Assembly: GCF_005930975.1 (NCBI RefSeq)
Contig: NZ_VBSE01000042.1
Span: 62,001 to 126,000, forward strand
Direction: 5' to 3'
Length of the DNA: 64,000 nucleotides
DNA from: Apilactobacillus kunkeei
Lineage (GTDB): Bacteria > Bacillota > Bacilli > Lactobacillales > Lactobacillaceae
Shown here piece by piece: positions 46,971-56,773 of this stretch (the stretch's first letter is position 1; every line of letters starts with the position of its first letter). Position numbers and translations under genes: made by a program. Under the pieces are notes generated by a model. That model was not told the DNA's origin. It did not search any database and saw only the letters and a list, made by a program, of their open reading frames with translations.

Positions 46971-47878
46971 TATTGCTTTTCACTTCCAGATAGAAATGGG
47001 TGTTGTAATTGATAGTTTGTGGCTTCAAATAATGAGTGGGTTGCCTCCCAAATCTTTTTAGCAACGTAGGTGTTATTCATGGTGTATAGATGAATGCCAT
47101 CAACTCCATTGGCAACTAAATCAACGATTTGATCAACCGCATAGGCGATTCCTGAATCTCGCATTGCCTCTTTGTTGTTGGCATATTTATTCATGATGTC
47201 GACGAACTTTCTTGGCATTTCTAGTCCTGACAATTCTGTAATGTGTTTAATTTGATTGAAGTTGGTACAGGGCATAATACCGACTTCAACAGGGACTTTA
47301 ATTCCAGCTAATTTCAAACGTTGACGAAAGTCATAGAATGCTTGATTATCAAATACCATTTGAGTGATTAAATGACCGACACCATTATTTACTTTTTCTT
47401 TCAAATGAAGAGTGTCATCTACTAAATCAATTGATTCAGGATGCTTCTGAGGATAACAAGCACCGGAGATATCAAAATCACCTTGTGACTTAATAAATGC
47501 AGCTAATTCAGAAGCATGATTAAAATCGCCAACTGGATTTTCATTTGGATTAATGTCTCCACGAAGGGCTAATACGTTATTAATATTATGTTTCCTTAAT
47601 TCTTTTAAGAAATCAGCGACTTCTTTTTTGGAACGATAGATACCTGGAATGTGAGCCATGGCAGGGATGTTTAAATCGTTTTGAATCATGCTAGATAATT
47701 CCAAAGCGTTATTATTTTGTGATCCGCCAGCACCTAAGGTGATTGAAATAAAATCTGGTTTAATTCGCTTAATTCCGGTCAAGGCATTCACTAATTTTTT
47801 GGTACCTTCCGGTGTTTTAGGAGGATAAACCTCAAGTGAGAACACCGTTTTGTTCTTAAATGTATCTTTCAGACTCAT
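46970..47878 (-). CDS. metF: Methylenetetrahydrofolate reductase
   Basis: 302 aa from the ATG at 47876-47878 (1 nt after the metE stop; GGAGAG precedes). FAD-dependent MTHFR barrel: FSLEVYPPKTPEG, ISITLGAGGS, HIPG, LALRGD, and GACYPQKHPES. It makes 5-methyltetrahydrofolate, the methyl donor for MetE, which is encoded directly upstream. Confidence 0.95.
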   Translation of the reverse strand: MSLKDTFKNKTVFSLEVYPPKTPEGTKKLVNALTGIKRIKPDFISITLGAGGSQNNNALELSSMIQNDLNIPAMAHIPGIYRSKKEVADFLKELRKHNINNVLALRGDINPNENPVGDFNHASELAAFIKSQGDFDISGACYPQKHPESIDLVDDTLHLKEKVNNGVGHLITQMVFDNQAFYDFRQRLKLAGIKVPVEVGIMPCTNFNQIKHITELSGLEMPRKFVDIMNKYANNKEAMRDSGIAYAVDQIVDLVANGVDGIHLYTMNNTYVAKKIWEATHSLFEATNYQLQHPFLSGSEKQ

Positions 47879-47879
47879 A

Positions 47880-50138
47880 TTATCCCAACTCTCCGCGTTT
47901 TTGTTGAACAGCGGCGATGAAGTTCTTGAGACTAGCGAATGATTCTGATTCACCACGGGTCTTTAGACCACAGTCCGGATTGATCCAAACTTTACTTTCG
48001 TGAAGTTTATCTAGGATGTCGCTGATAACGCTATAAATTTCAGCTTGACTAGGGACACGTGGAGAATGAATGTCATAAACTCCAGGGCCGACTTCGGTTT
48101 CGAAGTTATTTGCTTTTAATTTATCGATGATTGATAGATCAGAACGTGATGCTTCGAATGAAATAACATCAGCATCCATGTTATCGATGGCCTTAATGAT
48201 GTCATTAAATTCGCTATAGCACATATGTGTATGAATTTGAGTAGTTGGCTGAACTTTGCTATGCACTAATTTGAATGCTGGTATTGCCCAGTCTAGGTAT
48301 TCTTTGTACCAATCACTCTTACGTAGTGGAAGCTTTTCACGTAGTGCGGCTTCATCGATTTGAATAATCTTGATGCCGTGTTTTTCAAGATCTAATACTT
48401 CGTCTTGGATTGCTAAGGCAATTTGTGTTACTGATTCTTTTGCCGGAATGTCTTCACGTGGGAATGACCAGTTGAAGATAGTAACGGGACCTGTAAGCAT
48501 TCCCTTAACTGGTTTGTCAGTTAAACTTTGAGCGTAGGTAGAAGCAGCCACTGTAATTGGGTTTCTACGGCTAACGTCACCCCAAATAATTGGTGGTTTG
48601 ACAGCACGAGTACCGTATGATTGAACCCAAGCTTTTTTAGTGAATGCGAATCCTTCTAGGTTTTCACCAAAGTATTCCACCATGTCATTTCGTTCATATT
48701 CACCATGGACTAAAACATCAAAACCGGCATCTTCTTGCCATTTAATGATTCGTTTAATTTTGTCTTTGTTAAATTGGTCATATTGTTTTTTATCGATTTC
48801 ATGATGCTTGTATAGCGAACGATTTTTTCTAACGTCTTTTGTTTGAGGGAACGAACCAATAGTAGTAGTTGGTAAATCTGGCAATTTGAATTCTTCCTTT
48901 TGAATTAATTCACGTTCAGAACGATTTGGTAATCTAGTGTAATCATCATCTGATAGGTTATTGATTCGTTTAGTAACCTCTGGATCTTTGGGATGATTAA
49001 CGTTTTTGAATAATGCTTCATTTTCATCCAATAGTTCGGTGTTGCCATTAAAAAAGATTTCATTTAAGTCATGTAGTTCGTCTAGTTTTTGGTATGCAAA
49101 AGCTAAGTGTTGCTTTAGTTCTTGGTCTAATTCGGTTTCGTTATCGACTGTGTATGGAACATGTAGTAGTGAACAAGAAGTTGATATTACAATGTTTTTA
49201 ACAGGTAGACTCTTTAGCAGTTCAATGGTTTTCTTGTATTCGTTACGCCAGATGTTTTTACCATTAACGACTCCAGCAAATAATACTTTGTTGTCGTCAA
49301 AACCGTATTTTTTGATTAAATCAACAGTTTGTTTTCCTTCTAAGAAGTCTAAACCCAGTCCATCAAATGGTAATTTATTTAAATCTTCATAGATATCACG
49401 AACATCACCAAAGTATGTTTGAAGATTAATTTTAAAATCGTGGGGGGTAGCTAAGATACGGGTGTATAGATCATCGAATAATTTTTTGTCTTCAGAACTT
49501 AGATCAAATACTAACGATGGTTCGTCGATTTGTAGCCATTTAATATCGATTTTGTTTAAACGATTAAAAATATCTTTGTATGTTTCAACGATTGGTTCGA
49601 TAAAGTCGCGGGCTGATTTTTTCCCAATGTAACGGCTTAACTTAAGAATGGTAAATGGGCCAATCAAGGAAGCTTTGACGTTATTGTGTGTTGCCACAGC
49701 CTTTTTAATATCATCGAAAAATCTAGTTTCTACTAGTTTGATTTCTGTATCGTCATCAATTTCTGGGACGATGTAGTGGTAGTTGGTGTTGTACCATTTT
49801 TTCATTGGTAGAGCCTTAACTGAATGATTATCATCTTGGTAACCACGGGCTTGGGCAAAGTATTCGTCTAATTGATTTAGTCCTAAATCAGCATAACGTT
49901 TAGGGGTGATGTTTAATAAAGTCGCAGCGTCTAAAACGTTGTCAAAAAATGAGAAGTCACCGGCACTGATTAGCCCTAATTTAGCGTCTTCTTGAATTTT
50001 CCAATTCTTTTCTTTTAGTTCATCGGAAATTTTTAATAGTTCTTCTTGATCAATTTCTTTTTTCCAATATTTTTCTGTAGCACGTTTTAATTCGCGGTTT
50101 TCTCCAATTCTTGGGAATCCAATAATACTTGTACTCAT
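47880..50138 (-). CDS. metE: Cobalamin-independent methionine synthase
   Basis: 752 aa, two MetE barrels. Start ATG at 50138 after GAGGAGG. The N-terminal half begins STSIIGFPRIGENRELKRA; the C-terminal half carries TTTIGSFPQTKDVRKNR, the zinc ligands His and Cys in HTHMCYSEF, a Glu, and Cys in WINPDCGLKTRG. It methylates homocysteine. It follows a Met T-box. Confidence 0.97.
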   Translation of the reverse strand: MSTSIIGFPRIGENRELKRATEKYWKKEIDQEELLKISDELKEKNWKIQEDAKLGLISAGDFSFFDNVLDAATLLNITPKRYADLGLNQLDEYFAQARGYQDDNHSVKALPMKKWYNTNYHYIVPEIDDDTEIKLVETRFFDDIKKAVATHNNVKASLIGPFTILKLSRYIGKKSARDFIEPIVETYKDIFNRLNKIDIKWLQIDEPSLVFDLSSEDKKLFDDLYTRILATPHDFKINLQTYFGDVRDIYEDLNKLPFDGLGLDFLEGKQTVDLIKKYGFDDNKVLFAGVVNGKNIWRNEYKKTIELLKSLPVKNIVISTSCSLLHVPYTVDNETELDQELKQHLAFAYQKLDELHDLNEIFFNGNTELLDENEALFKNVNHPKDPEVTKRINNLSDDDYTRLPNRSERELIQKEEFKLPDLPTTTIGSFPQTKDVRKNRSLYKHHEIDKKQYDQFNKDKIKRIIKWQEDAGFDVLVHGEYERNDMVEYFGENLEGFAFTKKAWVQSYGTRAVKPPIIWGDVSRRNPITVAASTYAQSLTDKPVKGMLTGPVTIFNWSFPREDIPAKESVTQIALAIQDEVLDLEKHGIKIIQIDEAALREKLPLRKSDWYKEYLDWAIPAFKLVHSKVQPTTQIHTHMCYSEFNDIIKAIDNMDADVISFEASRSDLSIIDKLKANNFETEVGPGVYDIHSPRVPSQAEIYSVISDILDKLHESKVWINPDCGLKTRGESESFASLKNFIAAVQQKRGELG

Positions 50139-50179
50139 AATGTTACCTCCTCAGGTAAATAAAAATTTTTAGTGGGTGA

Positions 50180-50445
50180 ATAAAAAATCCCGCAGTCTAT
50201 GTAGACTACGGGACGAAATCTTCGTGTTACCACCCTGATTTTGTAATACATCGCTGCATTACACTCAATAAGTACTTCGTAAGAAATACTTTTACGCGAT
50301 AACGGGCGTACCCGAACATCGTTTGTCAAAGACTTACGATGATAGATAATTCCTAGACCATTTTCAGTTTCCTTGCGTGCTTCGTCTCAGCGTAATCAAA
50401 GCTCTCTGTAAACGTTTGAAAAAACTTACTTATCTGCTCAATATC
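50180..50445 (-). promoter_or_regulatory. T-box leader of metEF, Met (ATG) specifier
   Basis: On the minus strand Stem I has base helix AGA/TCT; the 5' loop TAAGTAA (AGTA motif) faces GAAAATGG, giving codon ATG at 50359-50361. T-box AGGGTGGTAACACG at 50223-50236, then terminator arms TCCCGTAGTCT / AGACTGCGGGA with T run (50181-50213). A weak promoter (TTTACA-17-TATTGA) overlaps the metA end; otherwise the leader is internal to a metY-metA transcript. Confidence 0.9.
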
Positions 50446-50448
50446 TAT

Positions 50449-51231
50449 TTATTTAGATGATGTAAATTGGTTTAACCAATTGATATAAAAGGTGGTGGCA
50501 TCTGTATGCCATGAATTGACGGGGTGATTCTGACTATCAAAGTAATTGTTTGGTTTTTTGGTATCCAAACCTTTTTTGACATCGCGGAAATACTCATCAG
50601 CTAAAGTTTTCGTCCCGTATTCAAGATGACCAGTAACGTAGTATGAATTAGTGCTTGAATCGAAAATCAATGTTGCTCCGATGGAGTCGTTTCCTGCTAA
50701 AACTTTAGCTTTGACGTCATTTCGTGGAATCATGAAATAACGTGATTGAGGCATTGTAATACCATCGGTTGTATAGACCCCGTAAATCTTTTGGTCCAAC
50801 TGTTTTCCGGTTAGAATGCCATCGATTGTCCCGGCAGCCCACGCGGCCCAACAGCTGAATAAGCATGTGTCGACATGTTTTTTACGCCATTTGATAAATT
50901 CAACGAATTCATTCCAGTAATCAACGTCATGGAAATTCTTTCTATCTAGTGGGGCTCCGGTCACGATTAAAGCGTCAAAGTGATCTTCAAAAACATCTTT
51001 AGTTGTAACGTATTTTTCGATTATTTCTGGATTGAAATGTTTTATATGATGGCTGGCCATACGACAGAAGGTTAAATTAATGTTTAAATCGGTTTGTTTA
51101 AGTAAATCAATAATTTGGTGTTCAGTCTCGAGCCGATTGGGCATTAGGTTTAGCACCAAAATACTTAGAGCATCATCAATTTTTTGATGACTATTTTGTG
51201 AATAGCCAGATAGGATGTTTATACAACCCAT
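50449..51231 (-). CDS. metA: Homoserine O-acyltransferase (MetA family)
   Basis: 260 aa, shorter than the usual 300 because the family's N-terminal segment is absent. The HTS/MetA core is complete: LNLMPNRLETEHQI, TGAPLDRKNFHDVDYW, catalytic Cys127 in FSCWAAWAA, and His202 and Glu204 in GHLEYGTKTLADEY. It activates homoserine with an acetyl or succinyl group for MetY or MetB. It is translated 14 nt after metY with AAAGGAGG. Confidence 0.88.
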   Translation of the reverse strand: MGCINILSGYSQNSHQKIDDALSILVLNLMPNRLETEHQIIDLLKQTDLNINLTFCRMASHHIKHFNPEIIEKYVTTKDVFEDHFDALIVTGAPLDRKNFHDVDYWNEFVEFIKWRKKHVDTCLFSCWAAWAAGTIDGILTGKQLDQKIYGVYTTDGITMPQSRYFMIPRNDVKAKVLAGNDSIGATLIFDSSTNSYYVTGHLEYGTKTLADEYFRDVKKGLDTKKPNNYFDSQNHPVNSWHTDATTFYINWLNQFTSSK

Positions 51232-51245
51232 AGGCTTTACCTCCT

Positions 51246-52517
51246 TTAAATTTTTGCGAAAGCTTGTTTTAGATCATCAATAATGTCATCAGCATTTTCA
51301 ATTCCAATTGAAATTCTGATCAAGTCAGGTGTGATACCAGCTTCTTTTAATTCCTCCTCATTTAGTTGAGCGTGAGTTGTTGAAGCGGGATGAATAATTA
51401 ATGATTTGGCGTCACCAACGTTGGCTAGTAGTGAGAATAGATTTAAATTTTCGATTAACTTCTTACCAGCTTCTTCGCCACCTGTTAGACCAATGGTGAA
51501 AATTGATCCGACACCCTTTGGGAAACTCTTTTTGGCTTGTTCATAGTACTTGCTGGATGGTAGTTCAGGGTATTTAATCCAAGCGACTTTATCGTTGTTA
51601 GATAAGAATTCAATGACCTTACGAGTGTTTTCAACGTGTCTGGATACTCTCAATGACAACGTTTCTAGACTTTGAATTAATAGGAATGAGTTGAATGGAC
51701 TAATCGCACCACCGGTATCACGAAGAATTTCGGCTCTTACCTTGGTGGTGAATGCACCGGGCTTTAATTCTGCAAATACTAATCCGTTATAGTGGGTATC
51801 AGGAGTTGTGAAACCAGGATAGCGACCGCTTGTTTGATAGTCGAACTTACCGTTTTCAACGATAATTCCGCCCATTGTGGTACCGTGACCACCGATGAAC
51901 TTAGTGGCTGATTCAACGACAACGTCTGCTCCGTGATCCAACGGACGGTATAGGTAAGGGGATGCGAATGTGTTGTCGACGATTAATAATAGGTTATGTT
52001 TATGAGCGATGTCTGCGATTGCTTCAATATCACTTAGGTTGATATCGGGATTACCAATTGTTTCTAGATATAAGGCCTTAGTATGTTCGTTAATTTCTTT
52101 TTCAAAATTTTTTGGTTCATCAGAATCTACGAAGTGAGTGGTAATACCTAACTTAGGTAATGTTGCATTGAATAAATTGTATGTTCCTCCGTATAATGTT
52201 CCGGCTGAAACAATTTCATCGCCTTGACCAGCAATGTTAGTGATTGCGGCGTGAATTGCAGCTGCACCTGATGCTAAAGCAACAGCACTAGTACCATTTT
52301 CCAGAGCAGCAACACGTTTTTCGAAAACATCAGTGGTTGGATTGGTTAAACGAGTGTAAATGTTACCTGGATCAGTTAAAGCAAAACGACCAGCAGCTTG
52401 AGCAGCATCTTTAAAGATATATGAACTGGTTTGATAGATTGGTACTGCACTGGCGCCAGTTTCGTCAATATGTTGACCTGCGTGAATCTGTAAAGTTTCA
52501 AATTTATCTGTACTCAT
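51246..52517 (-). CDS. metY: O-acetylhomoserine sulfhydrylase
   Basis: 423 aa, PLP enzyme of the Cys/Met metabolism family; the length and the early [12 protein letters not shown] with [18 protein letters not shown] fit MetY/Cys-Met hydrolases rather than MetB. PLP lysine in [17 protein letters not shown]. It makes homocysteine from O-acetylhomoserine and sulfide. The first gene of metY-metA, under a Met T-box. Confidence 0.92.
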   Translation of the reverse strand: MSTDKFETLQIHAGQHIDETGASAVPIYQTSSYIFKDAAQAAGRFALTDPGNIYTRLTNPTTDVFEKRVAALENGTSAVALASGAAAIHAAITNIAGQGDEIVSAGTLYGGTYNLFNATLPKLGITTHFVDSDEPKNFEKEINEHTKALYLETIGNPDINLSDIEAIADIAHKHNLLLIVDNTFASPYLYRPLDHGADVVVESATKFIGGHGTTMGGIIVENGKFDYQTSGRYPGFTTPDTHYNGLVFAELKPGAFTTKVRAEILRDTGGAISPFNSFLLIQSLETLSLRVSRHVENTRKVIEFLSNNDKVAWIKYPELPSSKYYEQAKKSFPKGVGSIFTIGLTGGEEAGKKLIENLNLFSLLANVGDAKSLIIHPASTTHAQLNEEELKEAGITPDLIRISIGIENADDIIDDLKQAFAKI

Positions 52518-52544
52518 AAAACATTCCTCCTAAATTTTGGTAAC

Positions 52545-52800
52545 AAAAAAAGCTTTCGATCCATGTATAACTAAATACATGGGACGAAAGCTTCCGCGGT
52601 ACCACCCAACTTCGCTTTATTATTGCTAATAAAGCCTCAACGACACTAACATGTCTGGGAAGGTATCGGTTCCTACCGGATTTCTAGCTTGCACTATCGA
52701 TCATGACTCAGAGCTCATCTGTAACTCTCAATCAATTGCACCTTTTCACTATCCGATGCTCACTTTGAACCGATTGTTTTGAGTTACTCTTCTCTTCAAC
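52545..52800 (-). promoter_or_regulatory. T-box leader of metYA, Met (ATG) specifier
   Basis: Stem I: AACTC/GAGTT helix above the loop; 3' loop strand ACAGATGA, codon ATG at 52716-52718. T-box GGGTGGTACCGCGG (52595-52608), terminator arms AGCTTTCG / CGAAAGCT with inner CCATGTAT / ATACATGG (52551-52592). Confidence 0.88.
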
Positions 52801-52825
52801 GTCTTAAATGTTTAAGTTGTTTTGA

Positions 52826-52888
52826 ATGATAATCCTAGTTTTTTCTAATGTCAACAGTTAAATTAAAATTTTATTAGAAAAAGATTAG
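52826..52888 (-). promoter_or_regulatory. metY promoter with two ATTAG-type motifs
   Basis: TTGACA (52849-52854), 17-nt spacer, TATCAT (52826-52831) on the minus strand. The spacer contains ATTAGAAAAAACTAG, and 52873-52888 has the exact 16-mer ATTAGAAAAAGATTAG found at 3177-3192. Confidence 0.6.
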
Positions 52889-52962
52889 TGGAAATAATTT
52901 TTAAAAAGTTTATATACTATCTTTTAGGCGTGTTTTTTGTATCAAAAATTAAAAAATCTAGT

Positions 52963-52990
52963 TTGACAAACAAATTATAACGAGTAAACT
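52963..52990 (+). promoter_or_regulatory. Promoter of the metB-like gene
   Basis: TTGACA (52963-52968), 16-nt spacer, TAAACT (52985-52990), just before the plus-strand Met T-box. Confidence 0.6.
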
Positions 52991-52994
52991 TCGA

Positions 52995-53297
52995 GTCAAT
53001 CAAAAAAACCAAAAAACTTTGCAGAGATGAGTAAGATTTATAAGCCTCAACAAGAGAGCCGATGAATGGTGAAATTCGGTGTGGTGGAGAATCCGAAAAT
53101 GGTCTTTGATTACAGTAACTAGGCGATCTTTGGTAAGTCTAATTCGGGTGCGCCCGTTACCGCGTCAGAGTATCTTAATCATCCGACCTCTATGATTAAC
53201 GTACTTGTTGAGTAGTAGTCAGTAATGGCTGCTTAAATTCAGGGTGGTAACACGCACCGACGTCCCGTAGTCTTGTTTAGACTGCGGGATTTTTTAA
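52995..53297 (+). promoter_or_regulatory. T-box leader of the metB-like gene, Met (ATG) specifier
   Basis: Loop: AGA-TGAGTAA-GATT on the 5' side faces AATC-CGAAAATGG-TCT; codon ATG at 53099-53101. T-box AGGGTGGTAACACG at 53241-53254; terminator arms GTCCCGTAGTCT / AGACTGCGGGA with T run (53262-53296). Strongly similar to the metEF leader. Confidence 0.92.
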
Positions 53298-53325
53298 TTT
53301 CTAAATTTTGAAAGGATGATTGATT

Positions 53326-54486
53326 ATGACAGGTTTTAACACTAAATTAGTTTATGGAAAAGGGCTAAATAATCTTCATGATAACTGTACAGGCGCAGTG
53401 AATGTTCCTTTATACCAATCCACTACATATGCCTTTAAAGATATTGATGGGGAAAATAAATATGACTATTCTCGTTCTTTGAACCCCACAAGAGAGTACT
53501 TAGAAGATCAAATTGCTTGTTTGGAAGATGCAAAACACGGTTTTGCTTATGCATCAGGAAGCGCCGCCATTCACGCTGTTTTCACTTTATTTAGACCAGG
53601 TGATCACATTGTTGTTAGTAAGAATATCTATGGCGGAACTTTCCGTTTGATTAATGATTATTTAAAAAAATTGAATATTGAATTTACCCAAGTTGATACA
53701 CAAGATTTATCTGATGTCGAAAGTGCGATTAAGCCTAATACTAAGGCGATTTACTTTGAAACTATCGACAATCCATTCATGAAGGTTACCAGTGTGAAAC
53801 ATATTGCTGAAATTGCCCATAAGCATGGCATTTTCACCATCGTTGATAACACATTTTTAACCCCATACCTACAACAAGCATTGAATTTGGGTGCAGACAT
53901 TGTCATCCATTCAGCTACTAAGTACCTTGGCGGACATTCCGATGTAATTGCTGGACTTGTTGTTACCAACAATGAAGAAGTAGCTGATAAATTGTATTTT
54001 TGTCAAAACGCAGTTGGTGGAATCTTAGCTCCAGAGGACTGCATGTTGGTGATTCGTGGAATTAAGACATTATCAGTTCGTTTGGACAGACACATTCAAA
54101 ACGCACAAAAAGTTTTGCAATATTTAGATTCTAAAACTGACGAAATCAAACACATTTACTATCCTGGTCGTGCTGGTGATGAAACCGATAAAATTGCTGA
54201 AACCGAATTAAAGGGATACGGTGGTGTAATCACTTTTGAACTAAACGATAACATTGATCCGAAGGCATTTGTTAACAGTCCCCAATTAATCTGGTTAGCA
54301 GTCAGTTTAGGTTCCGTCGAGAGTCTAATTGAACTTCCATACTACATGACTCATGCTGAATTGCCGGTCGAAGAACGTAATAAGGTTGGCATTACTCCTA
54401 GACTAGTTCGTTTATCAGTCGGATTAGAAGATCCAGAGGACTTAATTTCAGATTTAGAGCAAGCATTTGCTAAGGCCAAAAATTAA
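53326..54486 (+). CDS. Cystathionine gamma-synthase/beta-lyase family PLP enzyme
   Basis: 386 aa from ATG 53326 (an upstream in-frame TTG is too close to the Shine-Dalgarno). Fold-type I Cys/Met metabolism signature: SRSLNPTREYLEDQIACLE, YASGSAAIHAVF, VDNTFLTPYLQ, and PLP lysine in HSATKYLGGHSDVIAG. It shares 35-40% identity by eye with MetY in these motifs but is shorter. It either makes cystathionine from an acylhomoserine (MetB) or cleaves it to homocysteine (MetC/PatC). Met T-box control and adjacency to hom fit both. Confidence 0.85.
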   Translation: MTGFNTKLVYGKGLNNLHDNCTGAVNVPLYQSTTYAFKDIDGENKYDYSRSLNPTREYLEDQIACLEDAKHGFAYASGSAAIHAVFTLFRPGDHIVVSKNIYGGTFRLINDYLKKLNIEFTQVDTQDLSDVESAIKPNTKAIYFETIDNPFMKVTSVKHIAEIAHKHGIFTIVDNTFLTPYLQQALNLGADIVIHSATKYLGGHSDVIAGLVVTNNEEVADKLYFCQNAVGGILAPEDCMLVIRGIKTLSVRLDRHIQNAQKVLQYLDSKTDEIKHIYYPGRAGDETDKIAETELKGYGGVITFELNDNIDPKAFVNSPQLIWLAVSLGSVESLIELPYYMTHAELPVEERNKVGITPRLVRLSVGLEDPEDLISDLEQAFAKAKN

Positions 54487-54548
54487 AAACGGTACAATCC
54501 GCGAAATAAGATATAATAAAGCCAAAGTATAAAAAGGAGGCTTGCACT

Positions 54549-55742
54549 ATGAAAATTGCAATCTTAGGTCACGGTACCGTCGGAAATGGAGTCGTAAAGA
54601 TTATTCAAGACAGCGCTTTGCATCCATTTGAAAAAGACTTATCAGTAAAATACGTATTTGTTCGTCCGGAAAAAGTTGATCAAAACGAATTATTTGTGGA
54701 TGATTACTCAACGATTTTAAATGATGAAGAAGTCGATGTAGTCGTGGAAGTACTAGGTGGGATAGAACCCGCTAAGACAATGATCGTCGATGCATTAAGA
54801 CATGGTAAGAACGTTGTGACAGCAAACAAAGCGGTCGTGGCGAGAAACTTGAAGGAATTTGATGAAATCGCTGAAGAAAATGGTGTAAAGTTCTACTTTG
54901 AATCAGCCGTTGGAGGGGGAATTCCTTGGATTATTAATTTGGAAAGAGCACTTCGCATCGACCAAATTGATTCGATTCACGGAATTTTGAATGGAACTAG
55001 TAACTATATTTTGGATACTATGACTAAGACTGGTCAAAGTTTCGACAAGGTACTAAAAGATGCCCAAGACCTAGGCTATGCAGAAGCCGATCCGAGTGCG
55101 GATATCGATGGATACGACATCGAAAACAAATTATGTATTAGTGTGGATATTGCATATAACACCTTTGTTAAACCAGGCGACCACCTATTAAAATTTGGAA
55201 TTAGAAACATTACTGATGAAGATATTAAGTACTTCAAAAAACACAATTTAATAGTCAAATTACTAGGTCGTAGTTTCAAGAAAAACAACAGTTTTAACTT
55301 TGTGGTGGAACCAACTTTATATACTCCCGGACAAATTGAATCCGGAATTCATGACAACTACAATTTCGTCGGTTTACGTGGAACGACAATCGGAAAGTTA
55401 ACCTTTAATGGACAAGGGGCGGGTGAATTTCCAACTGCCCACGCATTAGTGCAAGATATTCTAGATTTAAAGGCCAATAATGTGCACTTAAAACGCGATT
55501 TTACCGAAGAAATTTCTTTGGATAATACTACCAAACAAAAAAATTACGTTGTTAGAACTAGTGAGGATTTAAAATCTAAATTACCAGAATATGATATTCA
55601 AAAAGACGGTAATTATTATCATATTTCTGCAATTGATACTCAAACAATTCACGATGTTGTAAAGGAATTATCTAGTGATGATAAATCGATTTTCTTTGCC
55701 TGTATTAGTGGTGGAGCGGACAATCCGTGGATTAAAAAATAA
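54549..55742 (+). CDS. hom: Homoserine dehydrogenase
   Basis: 397 aa. NAD(P)-binding start IAILGHGTVGNGVVKII, catalytic-region FESAVGGGIPWIINLERAL, ILNGTSNYILDTM, and DLGYAEADPSADIDGYD; the C-terminus (about 320-395) is ACT-like. It reduces aspartate semialdehyde to homoserine, feeding the MetA/MetY route. 62 nt behind the metB-like gene, so probably under the same T-box transcript. The aspartokinase and semialdehyde dehydrogenase genes are not in the window. Confidence 0.93.
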   Translation: MKIAILGHGTVGNGVVKIIQDSALHPFEKDLSVKYVFVRPEKVDQNELFVDDYSTILNDEEVDVVVEVLGGIEPAKTMIVDALRHGKNVVTANKAVVARNLKEFDEIAEENGVKFYFESAVGGGIPWIINLERALRIDQIDSIHGILNGTSNYILDTMTKTGQSFDKVLKDAQDLGYAEADPSADIDGYDIENKLCISVDIAYNTFVKPGDHLLKFGIRNITDEDIKYFKKHNLIVKLLGRSFKKNNSFNFVVEPTLYTPGQIESGIHDNYNFVGLRGTTIGKLTFNGQGAGEFPTAHALVQDILDLKANNVHLKRDFTEEISLDNTTKQKNYVVRTSEDLKSKLPEYDIQKDGNYYHISAIDTQTIHDVVKELSSDDKSIFFACISGGADNPWIKK

Positions 55743-55770
55743 AAAGAGCGCCTATATTAGGCGCTCTTAT
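55742..55770. terminator. Bidirectional terminator
   Basis: Hairpin AAGAGCGCCTA / TAGGCGCTCTT between hom and the convergent small gene. Confidence 0.85.
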
Positions 55771-55777
55771 TTGTTTT

Positions 55778-56167
55778 TTATTCAAAATCTTGTAATGCAA
55801 GTTCTGCATATGTTAGACGGGCGAAAGTATCATCAGTTGATACACCAGCATTTTCAAACATGTTTGCAAATAAAACATATTTTGGTTGATCGCTGTATTC
55901 ACCAGTGATTTCAATCAAACGTTGTAGTTGATTGGTACGGTTTGCTAAATCATCGATATGGTTTAGTTCCAAGTCGTTTTTAGCTGCATCGTAAATAATC
56001 TTGTAAGCTTCGGTATTAGTTAATAGGTCTAATGCCTTAACTTGTTTCATAAAGTTATCAAATTGTGAATCTGATAATTGTCCTTTAACGTAGTGTAAAT
56101 CAACGATTTCATCGCTAAAGTCTTGTGCCCATTGGTTAATAATAGGTCTTAGTTGTATGTCTGACAT
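55778..56167 (-). CDS. Small acidic protein of unknown function
   Basis: 129 aa, predicted mostly helical, acidic, no signal peptide, no cysteine. Start ATG with AGGAGAGG nearby. Sequence landmarks: LRPIINQWAQDFSDEIVDLHYV and YAELALQDFE. I do not recognise a family. Codon use looks like the neighbours. It is a single gene with a bidirectional terminator at its end. Confidence 0.6.
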   Translation of the reverse strand: MSDIQLRPIINQWAQDFSDEIVDLHYVKGQLSDSQFDNFMKQVKALDLLTNTEAYKIIYDAAKNDLELNHIDDLANRTNQLQRLIEITGEYSDQPKYVLFANMFENAGVSTDDTFARLTYAELALQDFE

Positions 56168-56371
56168 TGTTAAAAAATCCTCTCCTAATTCAGATAATGT
56201 GTTTAGACTATTTTAGTATAAACATCTAAAAACGTGTGTAGTTTTTTCATTATATAATGTCATTAAATCGGAGTTACCTAAAAAATTCATATAACACCTA
56301 TGATAGTATCTCACATAAGGGTAAGTAATTGCAAAAATATATAAATATTTACGAAAAATTAGACTTTTAGT

Positions 56372-56399
56372 TTGACAATTATTATAAAAAGATTAGAAT
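56372..56399 (+). promoter_or_regulatory. Promoter of the Ile T-box operon, overlapping an ATTAG-type motif
   Basis: TTGACA (56372-56377), 16-nt spacer, TAGAAT (56394-56399). The 16-mer ATTATAAAAAGATTAG (56381-56396), one mismatch from the exact motif at 3177 and 52873, fills the spacer and the -10. The region 56168-56370 between the small gene and this promoter has no feature I recognise. Confidence 0.6.
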
Positions 56400-56409
56400 A
56401 CGATTAAAG

Positions 56410-56702
56410 ATAAATATAAAAGCGAAGAATAGAAAGAGTAATTTCTGACCACGTTTTAAGAGAGATTCCGTTTGGTGAAAGGGATTAACAATGTTTGAAA
56501 TGAAAATCATCTATGAGCTGCCAGGCAAATAAAGTAGTCTCGGCTGGGAATTCCCATTACAGAATCTGCAAATCAACGGGTTTGTTTGAGATATATCGTT
56601 TATCTTTATAAAATTAATTTTGAATCGGTATAACAAAAAGGTGGTACCGCGCGTAAGCGCCCTTTTATTTCGTGTATGCGAAATAAAAGGGCGCTTTTTT
56701 AT
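56410..56702 (+). promoter_or_regulatory. T-box leader, Ile (ATC) specifier
   Basis: Stem I: base helix ATAGA/TCTAT; loop AAGAGTA faces GAAAATCA, codon ATC (Ile) at 56506-56508; upper helix ATTTC/GAAAT; distal GGTGAAAG loop. T-box AAGGTGGTACCGCG (56638-56651) and a long terminator with arms AGCGCCCTTTTATTTCG / CGAAATAAAAGGGCGCT (56656-56694) and T run. It controls the second amidohydrolase-OppA pair. Confidence 0.92.
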
Positions 56703-56728
56703 TTGCTTAATTTAAGGAGGTGATGGAA

Positions 56729-56773
56729 ATGAAATCAGACATTAGTGGCATTTTAAATGCGAATCGTAACTAG
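56729..56773 (+). CDS. Possible 14-codon leader ORF
   Basis: ATG at 56729 sits 5-6 nt after an ideal AAGGAGGTGAT ribosome-binding site and encodes MKSDISGILNANRN then TAG. It lies between the Ile T-box terminator and the amidohydrolase gene. The next 115 nt contain small inverted repeats (AGTTTT/AAAACT; CATAG/CTATG) before the amidohydrolase RBS. Two of 14 codons are Ile (ATT). It may be a translated leader, or the remnant of a longer gene. Confidence 0.4.
   Translation: MKSDISGILNANRN

Noticed and set aside
47879-47956. Longer MetF start inside metE
   Set aside because: The extra residues do not match MTHFR and a good ATG lies 1 nt after the metE stop.
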